Source: CAXBID01 sp963815305 (GTDB lineage Bacteria > Bacteroidota > Bacteroidia > Flavobacteriales > Flavobacteriaceae). Taken from it: a DNA stretch of 64,000 bases. The stretch covers positions 2,666,001 to 2,730,000 of the forward strand of contig CAWFFW010000001.1 in assembly GCA_963815305.1 (NCBI GenBank), read 5' to 3'. How positions within the stretch are numbered: the first letter of the stretch is position 1; every line of letters starts with the position of its first letter. Below are positions 45,134 to 53,441 of this stretch, one piece after another. Made by a program: the position numbers and the translations under genes. Below the pieces are notes generated by a model that searched no databases, was not told the origin of the DNA, and saw only the letters and a program-made list of their open reading frames with translations.

Positions 45134-46105
45134 CTAAGCCACCATTTTAGAATAATCTTTCTTGTAATCTTTTGGGTTACAATTATATTTGGATTTGAAA
45201 ATTTTAGAGAAATAACTTCTGCTTGTAAAACCTACCGTATAAACTACTTCAGAAATTGTTAAATCAGTGGTTTTTAATAAGCGCTCAGCTTTTTCTAATC
45301 TTACATTTCTTATATATTCAGTTACCGTTTGACTATGCATGGCTTTAAAACCTTCTTGAAGTTTGTTAGCTGATAACCATATTTTTTTACTTAAATAATC
45401 AATACTGAAATTGAATTCAACTTGATTATTTATGATTTCAGTAGCCTCAGCTATCTTTTGCATTTCGCTTTTAGTTAAGGTACATATAAAGTCGTAATTA
45501 TTTTCTAGATCGTCAATTAGTTGTTGATACTCCATAGCTATAATTATTCTAACCCTACCTGCAATGAGTAAATCTTGAACAATTTGGCTACCTTTTAAAG
45601 TATCTAATTCATTTAATTCTGATAATATTTTTAAATTTTTACTACATAAATAATTTACTCTATTATTCTCTCCTTTAGTAATTAAATGAATTAAGCTATT
45701 GGTGACTTCATTATAATCATCTGATGATTTTTCATTTCTATTTACAGAGATTATTGTAAAATCGGATACTTCCTCAGAGTTTGCATACAGTGTTACATGC
45801 TCGTTATCACTACCAGAAATTATAGCAGTTTGGAACTTTCGCAAGCTTTTTTCGGTTCCGTCATTAGAAAAGTATATAGTTCCCTCTCCATTTTTACAAT
45901 AAATAAAACTTAGAGGCTGGTTACTCCCTTTTGAAAGTTTGAATGCTTTGGTTCCTAACTTTGATAGTTTTATGCTAAATAAACTTATTTTATCTGAAAT
46001 TTTGTGATAATCTTCAACGGTTGAAGTTATGTCATATTTATTTTTACTTATCAATGAAGTATTAAATTCATTGTTTAAAAAAATTGAGGGATTTATGTAA
46101 TTCAT
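45134..46105 (-). CDS. AraC-family transcriptional regulator
   Basis: 323 residues. The C-terminal 90 residues form the two HTH units (SIDYLSKKIWLSANKLQEGF and LTISEVVYTVGFTSRSYFSK ... YNCNPKDYKK). The N-terminal region is cupin-like in hydrophobicity but not assignable to a ligand. A possible 49-residue ORF lies immediately upstream on the same strand. Confidence 0.9.
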   Translation of the reverse strand: MNYINPSIFLNNEFNTSLISKNKYDITSTVEDYHKISDKISLFSIKLSKLGTKAFKLSKGSNQPLSFIYCKNGEGTIYFSNDGTEKSLRKFQTAIISGSDNEHVTLYANSEEVSDFTIISVNRNEKSSDDYNEVTNSLIHLITKGENNRVNYLCSKNLKILSELNELDTLKGSQIVQDLLIAGRVRIIIAMEYQQLIDDLENNYDFICTLTKSEMQKIAEATEIINNQVEFNFSIDYLSKKIWLSANKLQEGFKAMHSQTVTEYIRNVRLEKAERLLKTTDLTISEVVYTVGFTSRSYFSKIFKSKYNCNPKDYKKDYSKMVA

Positions 46106-46144
46106 GATAAAAATTAATTTAAATATTAGTAAAAAAATTATGTG

Positions 46145-46294
46145 TTACTCGGAAGCCGTTGCATCAGATTTGTTTAATATGAATCTCGTAAATAAAGTTT
46201 CTGATGCTCTTTCTGATGTTCTTGCAAATTGATAGTTGTACTTAGATAAATTTTTAGATTTATAAAGACCTACTCTTAAAAATTCCTTCAACAT
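46145..46294 (-). CDS. Candidate small protein of 49 residues
   Basis: An ATG-initiated frame beginning MLKEFLRVGLYKSKNLSKYN and ending NKSDATASE occupies the gap between two genes. A minus-strand CATCTTTG (46319-46326) is a one-mismatch -7 box 24 bp upstream. Composition (balanced Lys/Arg/Ser/Leu) is protein-like. It is unsupported by any family I know. Confidence 0.35.
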   Translation of the reverse strand: MLKEFLRVGLYKSKNLSKYNYQFARTSERASETLFTRFILNKSDATASE

Positions 46295-46421
46295 GATAAG
46301 ATACGATTTTCGTTTATACAAAGATGATTATGATATGAGGATTTTACATTATATAATTATTGTAAAACATTACATAATTTGAATCCAGAAAAAACCAGCA
46401 TATATCCGCTGTTTTTAGTTT

Positions 46422-46979
46422 CTAATGCGCTAAATAATCGACTACAACATAACTTCTCAACTTTTGAGACTTATTTAAGCTTTCCTGTAGAATTTTTTCT
46501 GCATCAGAAGCTAACATTTTAAATTTTGAATCTTTTGATGTTGCTTTAAGTTGCTTAAGGGCTTCTAATTGATAATCAATTTTTGTTGAAATCTCGTTTA
46601 CTGCTTCCCTTAAAGATAAGCTGTCTTTATACGCTTTAATATCTTTAGTTTTTGGGATAGAAATAACATTTTCGTTGGCGGATTGTTTGTAAATATCAAA
46701 TACTTTTAATTGATCTTTTTCAAGTTTATAAACAATGTCTTTTATGGCAGGGTCTGTCACGGTTTCTTTTACAACATCTATTAACTCTACAACATCCAAG
46801 TTCACCTGTGTTGCTTTTACTAAAAGTTTAGCATCATCTTTATAAGATTCAATAATTTCTGTACGCTGTTTACCAGATGCTTTATTGTTTTTTTCAAAAA
46901 CAAAGTCGCAACTAATAAGAGTAAAGAAAACGAATGCTAGTAGGAATACATGTGCGTTATTTTTGCTATAATTGTGCAT
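46422..46979 (-). CDS. Helical lipoprotein (DUF4142-like fold suspected)
   Basis: 185 residues from ATG 46979, which starts a lipoprotein signal (VFLLAFVFFTLISC). The body is a long helical bundle (TQVNLDVVELIDVVKETVTD ... YQLEALKQLKATSKDSKFKM) reminiscent of DUF4142/ferritin-like bundles, but no metal ligands stand out. The extended frame from 47009 would place a charged leader before the signal. Confidence 0.78.
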   Translation of the reverse strand: MHNYSKNNAHVFLLAFVFFTLISCDFVFEKNNKASGKQRTEIIESYKDDAKLLVKATQVNLDVVELIDVVKETVTDPAIKDIVYKLEKDQLKVFDIYKQSANENVISIPKTKDIKAYKDSLSLREAVNEISTKIDYQLEALKQLKATSKDSKFKMLASDAEKILQESLNKSQKLRSYVVVDYLAH

Positions 46980-47099
46980 AATTTCTTTTCTAGCAAAAAT
47001 AAATATCAATAGTAAAATAAATTTTACAAAATTTTATTTATGTGTTATATAATCTACACATATTTTTGTACAATTAAATTATTAATGTGTTCTAATTAA

Positions 47100-48884
47100 T
47101 CAGGGAATATAAATAACGAAAGTTGCTCTTTTATCAGGTTCTCCTTCAGCTAGAATAAATCCTTTATGATTTTCAACTATTTTTTTACAAATAGCTAGCC
47201 CTATTCCCGTTCCCGAATACTCATTTTTATTGTGAAGTCTATTAAATAATACAAAGATTTTTTCTTTATAAACGTTATCGAAACCTATACCGTTGTCTGT
47301 AAACGTGATTTTATGATAACTTTCGTTTAAATTGGTATGATTATGTTCTACATTAGGAATGTCATCTACGCTTACTTTGGCATATTCTATTTTTATAATA
47401 GGGTTTCTGCTAGCATGTTTATATTTTAATGAATTGCTTATAAAATTTGAAAAAAGTTGCTGAATTTGAAATGGAATAACTTTAATAGTAGGTAAATTAT
47501 CATTAGTAATAATTGCGGAGTTATCTTCTATATCATCGGCCATTTGTAATTTGGCATCGCCTAAAAGTTTATTCAAATCAGCAAATTCCAATACTTTATC
47601 AGATTTATTGGTTCTTGAGTATTGTAATAAATCATCAATTAAAAGTCGCATTCTAGTTGCGGCATCATTAATTTTATCAATATATAACTTACTAGAGTCT
47701 GAAAATTTATCCTTGTCGTTTTCTCCCAGTCGAGACAGAAACGTTTGTATTTTTCTAAGTGGTTCCTGTAAATCGTGACTCGCTACATAATTAAATGCTA
47801 GAAGCTCATCGTTATTTCGTTTTAATTCAAAATTTCGTTCTTCTATTTCTATAACGTTTTTAATTTCATCAGTAATATCAATGGTTGTTCCTAAAATACG
47901 TTTTAATCCATCATTATTAACAAAAATTTTTCCGTGAGCCTTTAAATGTCTTATTTCACCGTTTTTTTTAATTATTCTATAATATAGGTATGGTACGTTT
48001 TCATGAGCCACCATATCGTTTACCTGCTTTTCAAGGCTTTCAACATCATCTTTATGTACATAACTCATAAAATTAGCGAGTGTGGGTTTAAAAGATTGGG
48101 GCCTTTCCCCCAACATTCGATATAGATTATCAGAGTATTGTAAAGTATCTTGATCTAAATCCCATATCCAACTACCGTGTTGACTTATGACTTCGGATTG
48201 ACGTGTGGATTCTTCAAAAACTTGAAGTCTTTCATTATTTTGCTTTAATCTTTTTAAGTTGGCATCAATTCTAGCGTAGGTAAAAAACATTAAAATGAGC
48301 GTTATAATTAAAGTTAAAAATAGAAATTTTGGTGTTAAGCTTAAATTATTTTGCTGATGTTTTAAACTTTCGTTTAAACGATTATTTTCGAATTGAATCA
48401 TGCTTTTAATTTTCACTCGAATAGAATCCATTACCATTTTATTCTGTTGTAACAGTTCTATGGAAACATCATTTGTAGCGCCGTCTAGCTTGTCGTATTC
48501 TAAAGATGATTGAAAACCTTTCATTTTTACATCTATCAAGCTATTTAATTCTTTTAAGTTTTTTTGTTGGGTGGCGCTATTTTTGGTAAGTTGTTTTAAC
48601 TGCGCAAAACTATTGTTAATGTTTTCTCTACCAGAAAAATAGGGCTCTAAAAATAACGGATCTTTAGTTAGCAAGTAACCTCTATGGCCCGTTTCGGCAT
48701 CTTTTAAATAAGATAAAATTTGCTCAATTTGAACGTTTGATTCATAAGTATCTGATACTAATTTAGCTGAATCACCTAAGTCTTGAGTATTTTGATAGGC
48801 CACTGTTGCCACAGCTAATATGGCAACAGTGCATAAATAAATGGTAGTTTTTATTGACCAATATTTTCTGAAAAATTTAATCAT
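47100..48884 (-). CDS. CHASE3-PAS sensor histidine kinase
   Basis: 594 residues. TM1 (about 11-29), a periplasmic CHASE3 domain (AETGHRGYLLTKDPLFLEPY), TM2 (about 190-207), a PAS domain (WIWDLDQDTLQYSDNLYRML), the HisKA box with phospho-His (AFNYVASHDLQEPLRKIQTF), and HATPase with N, G1 and G2 boxes (FISNSLKYK, DNGIGFDN, SGTGIGLAICKK). It lies 5 bp after the response-regulator gene at 48890, forming a two-component pair. Confidence 0.94.
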   Translation of the reverse strand: MIKFFRKYWSIKTTIYLCTVAILAVATVAYQNTQDLGDSAKLVSDTYESNVQIEQILSYLKDAETGHRGYLLTKDPLFLEPYFSGRENINNSFAQLKQLTKNSATQQKNLKELNSLIDVKMKGFQSSLEYDKLDGATNDVSIELLQQNKMVMDSIRVKIKSMIQFENNRLNESLKHQQNNLSLTPKFLFLTLIITLILMFFTYARIDANLKRLKQNNERLQVFEESTRQSEVISQHGSWIWDLDQDTLQYSDNLYRMLGERPQSFKPTLANFMSYVHKDDVESLEKQVNDMVAHENVPYLYYRIIKKNGEIRHLKAHGKIFVNNDGLKRILGTTIDITDEIKNVIEIEERNFELKRNNDELLAFNYVASHDLQEPLRKIQTFLSRLGENDKDKFSDSSKLYIDKINDAATRMRLLIDDLLQYSRTNKSDKVLEFADLNKLLGDAKLQMADDIEDNSAIITNDNLPTIKVIPFQIQQLFSNFISNSLKYKHASRNPIIKIEYAKVSVDDIPNVEHNHTNLNESYHKITFTDNGIGFDNVYKEKIFVLFNRLHNKNEYSGTGIGLAICKKIVENHKGFILAEGEPDKRATFVIYIP

Positions 48885-48889
48885 ACCAT

Positions 48890-49336
48890 CTAAATTCTTA
48901 ACAAAAAGTTGTCTTTATTTAGTCCGTTGGTATGGTATTGCCATTTCATAGTAACCACATCGGAAAGTGCCTTTTTTAAGGTTTTAAAATTATCTGGTTT
49001 TTTTATGTATATGTTGGCTCCAAGAATAAATGTTTTTTCAATGTCTTCTTCGGAAGCTGAAGTTGAATATATAGCTATTGAAACATCATTAAATTTCGAG
49101 TTCTTTTTTATCTCCTGTAAGCATTCAATACCTGATTTACGTGGCATATTTAAATCTAAAAATAAAATATTGGGCAAAATGGTGCTGCTGTTGTTTAAGT
49201 GAAACATTAAATCTTCACCATCTTCAAAAGTTTCAACTTTTGTTTTTAACTTTAAATTTGCAAAAGCATCAACAAAAAACATTCTATCATCTTCATCGTC
49301 ATCAGCTAAAAAAACGCTTAAATAATTATTGTCCAT
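48890..49336 (-). CDS. Single-domain response regulator
   Basis: 148 residues, a REC domain only: acidic pocket (LADDDEDD), phospho-acceptor Asp in ILFLDLNMPRKSG, Thr/Ser and Lys in IYSTSAS and YIKKPDNF. No DNA-binding output. It belongs to the Rcp1-like class often paired with CHASE3/PAS kinases such as the downstream gene. It starts 10 bp after the AraC-type gene. Confidence 0.93.
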   Translation of the reverse strand: MDNNYLSVFLADDDEDDRMFFVDAFANLKLKTKVETFEDGEDLMFHLNNSSTILPNILFLDLNMPRKSGIECLQEIKKNSKFNDVSIAIYSTSASEEDIEKTFILGANIYIKKPDNFKTLKKALSDVVTMKWQYHTNGLNKDNFLLRI

Positions 49337-49346
49337 AATTAAAATA

Positions 49347-49901
49347 TTATACTATTAATTCTTTTCTCTTCGAAATAATACGTTGAAATACAGACGGTGT
49401 AATACCTGTTGTTTTTTTAAACTGACTGCTTAAATGTGCTACACTAGAATAATTAAGTTTATATGCAATTTCAGTTAAACTTAAATTTTCTTTTATGATG
49501 AGATGTTTTGTTCGTTCTATTTTTTGAATAATCGTGAAATTTTCAATAGAAGTATGGGTTACCTCTGTAAATAAATTAGATAAATACCCATAACTGTTCC
49601 CTAACTTTTCTGAAAGATATACTGAACTGTTAACATGTATTTCTAAATCGTCACTATAAACAAGTTCTATAATGGCGTCTTTAATTTTTTGTGCAAGGAT
49701 ACTTTTTTGACTTTCTACAATTGATATATTGTATTTTTTTAACTCTTGAATAAAATCAAGATAGGTTTTAGAAGGAATGTTTTCTAGAATCTCAACCTCT
49801 CCAAAACCTAATATTTTGTGCGGAATTTTAAATTCAATAAGTTTTTCTTCCAACAAAGTTTTACAAACTGAACTAAAATCGAATTTTACATTTAATACCA
49901 T
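49347..49901 (-). CDS. AraC-type HTH regulator
   Basis: 184 residues with C-terminal AraC HTH (YLSEKLGNSYGYLSNLFTEV; LSLTEIAYKLNYSSVAHLSS; KKTTGITPSVFQR). The N-terminal half resembles the small regulatory domains of flavobacterial phosphorelay-linked AraC proteins. First gene of a likely operon with the response regulator and kinase. Confidence 0.9.
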   Translation of the reverse strand: MVLNVKFDFSSVCKTLLEEKLIEFKIPHKILGFGEVEILENIPSKTYLDFIQELKKYNISIVESQKSILAQKIKDAIIELVYSDDLEIHVNSSVYLSEKLGNSYGYLSNLFTEVTHTSIENFTIIQKIERTKHLIIKENLSLTEIAYKLNYSSVAHLSSQFKKTTGITPSVFQRIISKRKELIV

Positions 49902-49982
49902 CTAACACATCTCATAAAAACTGTAAAATTAGTTTAAAGTTTTTATAAATGTTATCTCAAAAACTAAATAAAGTATAAATTT

Positions 49983-50285
49983 TTAATTTTCTGATATTTT
50001 AGATATTTTTTTAATTAATCCGTAATTGTCATTTTTCACCCATGTAATTTTAAAGACCTCGCCTATATCGTCTCCTTCAATAAGTTTATAGTCGTCAATT
50101 ATTGTGCTATCTTCAACGTACAAAACCAATGCCTTTTTTGTGCTAACATCCGTAAAGAAAAATATATCATTTTCATAAGCATCAAATATTACAGTGGTTT
50201 CAACGCTGTTTTCAGGGTTATCTTTTTTAAGAATTAGATTAAGATTTAAAAAGATAAAAATGGAACATATGATTATATACTTCAT
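49983..50285 (-). CDS. Small exported or membrane-anchored protein, unknown
   Basis: 100 residues with an N-terminal hydrophobic segment (YIIICSIFIFLNLNLIL) and an acidic beta-rich domain (TVIFDAYENDIFFFTDVSTK). No recognised family. Same strand as neighbours. Confidence 0.65.
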   Translation of the reverse strand: MKYIIICSIFIFLNLNLILKKDNPENSVETTVIFDAYENDIFFFTDVSTKKALVLYVEDSTIIDDYKLIEGDDIGEVFKITWVKNDNYGLIKKISKISEN

Positions 50286-50333
50286 AACTTTAAAATTTAA
50301 TTAAATGTTTAATACACTATTTTGATTATCCTT

Positions 50334-50780
50334 TTATCCTACTAATTGAGGTTCATTACTTTTATATTCTAATATATTTTGAAATCTTCTGTAATGTTTC
50401 CAAAACAAGGGTTTTGTTTTTAGTTTCGGAACATTATTATTAATTGCATTATTTAGTAAACTATGAAAACTTTCATCAATTTTGGCTGATGCTTTCTCTA
50501 TTAAAAAATCATTATCAAGCATATCAACGGTATTAAAATCTAAATCATTACATAACTTTTCATTATTAAACATGCCTCTTACCGAATATATATCTTCAAT
50601 AAGATTTAGAACTGTCATAATAAAATCTGTTACCAATTCTTGCTTTTTTTCTATCAGAAAAAATACGTATTGATTATCAGCCTTATATTTCAGTTTTTCA
50701 TAGGCAGATTCTATATGCATGCCTTTAGAAATAATATTTTTAAGTACTGAAATATCTGTGTTCATCTTATTAGAATTCAT
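50334..50780 (-). CDS. Helical protein of unknown function
   Basis: 148 residues, predicted almost all alpha-helical (VLKNIISKGMHIESAYEKLK ... FFLIEKKQELVTDFIMTVLN) with the layout of a ferritin-like or PA2169-type four-helix bundle, but I see no metal-ligand pattern. A 25-residue TM peptide is encoded just upstream. Confidence 0.65.
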   Translation of the reverse strand: MNSNKMNTDISVLKNIISKGMHIESAYEKLKYKADNQYVFFLIEKKQELVTDFIMTVLNLIEDIYSVRGMFNNEKLCNDLDFNTVDMLDNDFLIEKASAKIDESFHSLLNNAINNNVPKLKTKPLFWKHYRRFQNILEYKSNEPQLVG

Positions 50781-50792
50781 AATTTTACATGT

Positions 50793-50870
50793 TTAAATTT
50801 TGATGAAAAATCTTTTTATTAGAATAAATAGAAACCAACCTAGCGGTATGCCAATTGCTATACTCATCAT
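50793..50870 (-). CDS. Candidate 25-residue membrane peptide
   Basis: ATG-initiated frame MMSIAIGIPLGWFLFILIKR plus five residues, one TM helix with a basic C-terminus. An exact minus-strand TAAATTTG -7 box (50906-50913) lies 35 bp upstream, and the 50780 gene follows 12 bp later. Promoter and position support it; no homologue known to me. Confidence 0.4.
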   Translation of the reverse strand: MMSIAIGIPLGWFLFILIKRFFIKI

Positions 50871-50905
50871 AATCTTAGTTCAATTAATGGATTAAATTGT
50901 TAAGA

Positions 50906-50913
50906 CAAATTTA
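50906..50913 (-). promoter_or_regulatory. -7 box upstream of the small peptide and 50780 gene
   Basis: Minus-strand TAAATTTG, an exact TAnnTTTG match. Confidence 0.5.
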
Positions 50914-51052
50914 GATTATGATGCTACTTTATAATTTACATTTTTTTATATAATTATTATATAATTATAATTTATGAAGTATTTTATTAGGTATAAATGA
51001 TAAAAAAAATGTAATACAGGATTTTTGAAACGTAAATTATTTATGCTAAATA

Positions 51053-51403
51053 TTAACTTTCTCTTTTTACGAGCGCGTAAAAGTCGTTCTCTAAAGGCAA
51101 GTAGCCTTGGTCGTAAACAAAATAATATATGGTTCCTGCCTTTGTGGTGTAAGTACTCGTGTAGTAATTAAAATCGAAACCAGCCTCTATAAGTTTTGCT
51201 CTGGATGTTTTCGTTTTTTGGTCTGGATTTAAAGTTTCTAAAATCCTGTAATTTTTACGCAATCTATTATTAGTATTTCGTATTAAATTTTTGCTATCCT
51301 TATTAACTCGGTTATTATATGCATTTCTGCAACCATCGCTACAGAATTTTTTATCAATTCTACCAATAATTTTATCACCGCACTCTAAACATTCTTTACT
51401 CAT
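51053..51403 (-). CDS. Zinc-ribbon protein (DUF2116-like)
   Basis: 116 residues starting with a four-Cys zinc ribbon (CLECGDKIIGRIDKKFCSDG, next Cys in the same unit), then a basic helix and a compact C-terminal domain (GFDFNYYTSTYTTKAGTIYY). Conserved in Bacteroidota; role unknown. Confidence 0.82.
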   Translation of the reverse strand: MSKECLECGDKIIGRIDKKFCSDGCRNAYNNRVNKDSKNLIRNTNNRLRKNYRILETLNPDQKTKTSRAKLIEAGFDFNYYTSTYTTKAGTIYYFVYDQGYLPLENDFYALVKRES

Positions 51404-51415
51404 AATCTAATTTGG

Positions 51416-51711
51416 TTATTTCGATTCTAAATATTGTTTTAAAACTTCTATATTAATCTTCGATAATTGCTTTATATAAATACAAGATACTCCTGTTTTA
51501 AATTTACTTAAACAGATAATAAATCTGAATAATTATTAACTCCCGCAACTCTATAAATACTTATATAATTTTTATTTGATGAAAATCCTTTTAAAAACCA
51601 ATTACCTTCTCTACCAGATTCATATTTGTAATGATAAATACCAAAACCAATTAGTTTTGATGGCCATACCCTTGGTTCCTCATGTGTGCTGGCTTTTATC
51701 ACATGGTACAT
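51416..51711 (-). pseudogene. Decayed DUF1801 gene
   Basis: Reads PRVWPSKLIGFGIYHYKYES and GREGNWFLKGFSSNKNYISI, clear DUF1801 sequence, then stops at 51508. The C-terminus continues in another frame (LSKFKTGVSCIYIKQLSKIN ... YLESK) to a stop at 51416, so a frameshift lies near 51510. Upstream, the frame continues through LNVIENPER, a TAA stop, and RDCFTMYHVIK, so a nonsense codon also interrupts the N-terminal part. The start region is lost. It abuts the transposon's left flank. Confidence 0.8.
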
Positions 51712-51794
51712 CGTAAAACAATCTCTTTATCTTTCTGGATTTTCGATGACATTAAGTATGGTCTAAAGAATTCATTTAAAAGTATATAGATGCT

Positions 51795-51802
51795 CAAATA
51801 TA
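51795..51802. repeat. Target-site duplication, left copy
   Basis: CAAATATA, identical to 56073-56080. Eight-bp duplications are characteristic of IS1595-family transposition. Confidence 0.8.
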
Positions 51803-51827
51803 GGCATCTATATACATTGAGGGACAA
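51803..51827 (+). repeat. Left terminal inverted repeat
   Basis: 25 bp, exact reverse complement of 56048-56072. It begins GGCATCTATATAC and ends GAGGGACAA toward the interior. Confidence 0.85.
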
Positions 51828-51869
51828 CACCTAAAAATAAGTAAATATTAATAATATAAATTTAAGAAA

Positions 51870-52025
51870 ATGAGAAAAGAGATTTTAAAAGCAATAGAGA
51901 ATTTTGAACAATCAAACAAAGACATGGATAAGCTTAAAAAAATATTTGATACAATAGAGAAAGACAAAGACTTGTTAAGTAAGTATAATATTAAAATTAC
52001 AATAGGCAGTAAAGCTATTTTTTAA
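51870..52025 (+). CDS. Small transposon ORF, 51 residues
   Basis: ATG-started frame MRKEILKAIENFEQSNKDMD with a charged helical body and GSKAIF at the end. First frame inside the left end; its stop overlaps the convergent 52015 gene by 11 bp. Coding-like composition, unknown function. Confidence 0.5.
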   Translation: MRKEILKAIENFEQSNKDMDKLKKIFDTIEKDKDLLSKYNIKITIGSKAIF

Positions 52026-52290
52026 AAGATTTTTCAATAGTGTTTTTAAAACTATCGCAACAAGTGTCTTTAACTTTAAAGGTAAGGTTGTTTTGAGGGT
52101 TATTTGCGCTTATTATGATTTTGCCTTTTGTATCTGATTTATGATTTTCACATTCGATATTTTTAAACACTTCATCTAACTCACTCTTAACAGCTTTCAA
52201 TGTAATTTCAAATGTCTCTTTAGCTAAATCATTTATAATACCGTATTTCTTTACGTTCCTGTATTTTTCGACTTCTATTTTAACTTTCAT
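52015..52290 (-). CDS. Transposon passenger protein, unknown
   Basis: 91 residues from ATG 52290 (MKVKIEVEKYRNVKKYGIIN ... VKDTCCDSFKNTIEKSFKK). Mixed alpha/beta, with a CC pair near the C-terminus. Preceded on the same strand by a 50-residue membrane protein gene. The in-frame start at 52305 would add an implausible leader. Confidence 0.6.
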   Translation of the reverse strand: MKVKIEVEKYRNVKKYGIINDLAKETFEITLKAVKSELDEVFKNIECENHKSDTKGKIIISANNPQNNLTFKVKDTCCDSFKNTIEKSFKK

Positions 52291-52320
52291 TTTATAAATG
52301 TACAAAAAACAATAAATATC

Positions 52321-52473
52321 CTACAAAAATAAATACTTATAAAGCTCATACAATCCTAAACAAGCTCCAATTACCAAAGCACTAAACAAGCCTAACTTAA
52401 ACAAGTCTTTATACTTATTCGTGTAGTTGTCTATGTGGTTGTTATATCTCTTGTCTTTTTTATTGAATTTCAT
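52321..52473 (-). CDS. Small membrane protein of 50 residues
   Basis: ATG-started frame MKFNKKDKRYNNHIDNYTNK, then a single TM helix (FKLGLFSALVIGACLGLYEL) and YKYLFL end. It lies 30 bp before the 52290 start on the same strand, probably one transcript. Unknown function. Confidence 0.55.
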   Translation of the reverse strand: MKFNKKDKRYNNHIDNYTNKYKDLFKLGLFSALVIGACLGLYELYKYLFL

Positions 52474-52749
52474 TTAATGTCAAAAACAATACAATCAATT
52501 GATTTTATTAAAATTAATAAAATCTAAACCAAGGTTTTTGATAATATGAACAATAGTTTTTAAATTTGTTAATAAGTTTGTTTGCGCAATCTTATAAACA
52601 TTTTTTTTTATTATAAAAATAAACATGAAATTTTTTAACAATAATATATTGAAAACCAGTAATTTAAGTATTTATATTTTGTTTGTTTTACTTTGTTTTA
52701 CCATTAATACTTCTATGTGTTCTATGTTTGGTAGATTCAAAATAATTAC

Positions 52750-52757
52750 TATCTTTG
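52750..52757 (+). promoter_or_regulatory. -7 box upstream of the tmRNA-like element
   Basis: TATCTTTG, exact TAnnTTTG. It would start transcription near 52763, 77 nt before the 66-nt tRNA-like fold. Confidence 0.5.
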
Positions 52758-52839
52758 TGAAGTACAAAAACAAAAAAAACCTCCGAGCGACTAAACTGAA
52801 GGCTTTTTGATTTTTACATTGTATAACAAAAAAAGTTAA

Positions 52840-52905
52840 GGGGCTGTCTGGCGATGTTACGGACTTGTCATTCTTAAACAGAGGGTTCAATCCCCTCCAG
52901 CTCCA
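52840..52905 (+). ncRNA. tRNA-like element resembling a minimal tmRNA tRNA-like domain
   Basis: Seven-bp acceptor stem GGGGCTG (52840-52846) / CAGCTCC (52898-52904) plus discriminator A, and a T-arm GAGGG-TTCAATC-CCCTC (52881-52897) directly before it. The 34-nt middle is too short for D plus anticodon arms. Its start, TCTGGCGATGTTACGG, resembles the tmRNA D-loop segment (CTGG...ACGGG). An inverted repeat TATAACAAAAAA / TTTTTTGTTATA flanks it. The remainder of 52474-52965 shows no convincing gene; an in-frame ORF on each strand there is a shadow. Confidence 0.5.
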
Positions 52906-52965
52906 CTTTTTTGTTATAACAAATATAGTTATAATCTTGTAGAAATACAAATAAATTTTGTTATT

Positions 52966-53439
52966 ATGAGCTTTATTGAAGAACTTAAAAAAGAGAAAAC
53001 AGCTTTAATTAAAAGGCTTGAAGCTGTTGATTTGCTATTGCAAAGTTACGGAGGAAATCAGTCGTCCAATACTGAAAAACCTAAAAAAGAAGTAGTTGTT
53101 GATTTCGATTTAGGTAGAGAATTAAAAAAATCATCCACCCCTCAAAAGTTTTTGCTTGTTCTTAAAGAAAATCAAAGATTTATGAAAATACGAGAAATGG
53201 CTAAATTTCTTGAAGCCCAAATTGGAGGAAGCGAAGATGAATGGGTAATTAAGCTATCAAGAACTACTGGTAAATTAAAGAAAATGGATAAAATTGTATC
53301 TCATAAGATTGGTAAATCTAATACAAATGTTTTCTGGGGTAGCCCTAATTGGATTGAAAATGATAAAATAAAAACTGGGCATGAGTACGTTCAAGATGCA
53401 ATTGATAAAAGTCAAGGTAGTTTGTTAATTGATTTGTAA
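52966..53439 (+). CDS. Coiled-coil/winged-helix-like protein, transposon passenger
   Basis: 157 residues. An N-terminal helix (FIEELKKEKTALIKRLEAVD) looks like a short coiled coil. A C-terminal unit (TPQKFLLVLKENQRFMKIRE ... EWVIKLSRTTGKLKKMDKIV) has the pattern of a winged helix, ending FWGSPNW. Possibly DNA-binding. It follows the tRNA-like element by 60 bp and ends at a good terminator. Confidence 0.7.
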   Translation: MSFIEELKKEKTALIKRLEAVDLLLQSYGGNQSSNTEKPKKEVVVDFDLGRELKKSSTPQKFLLVLKENQRFMKIREMAKFLEAQIGGSEDEWVIKLSRTTGKLKKMDKIVSHKIGKSNTNVFWGSPNWIENDKIKTGHEYVQDAIDKSQGSLLIDL

Positions 53440-53441
53440 AT

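Noticed and set aside
52625..52810. A 61-residue plus-strand ORF before the tRNA-like element
   Set aside because: Low-complexity, Lys/Asn-rich C-terminus created by A-runs; it overlaps the -7 box at 52750 and has no recognisable domain.
52840..52905. Ordinary tRNA gene
   Set aside because: The middle is 34 nt, too short for D plus anticodon arms; the best anticodon stem has a mismatch and a pyrimidine at position 37. A tmRNA-like domain fits better.
52672..52950. A 92-residue minus-strand ORF across the tRNA-like element
   Set aside because: It reads through the acceptor stem and T-arm in antisense (WSWRGLNPLFKNDKS), a frequent artefact of RNA genes, and has no promoter or family support.
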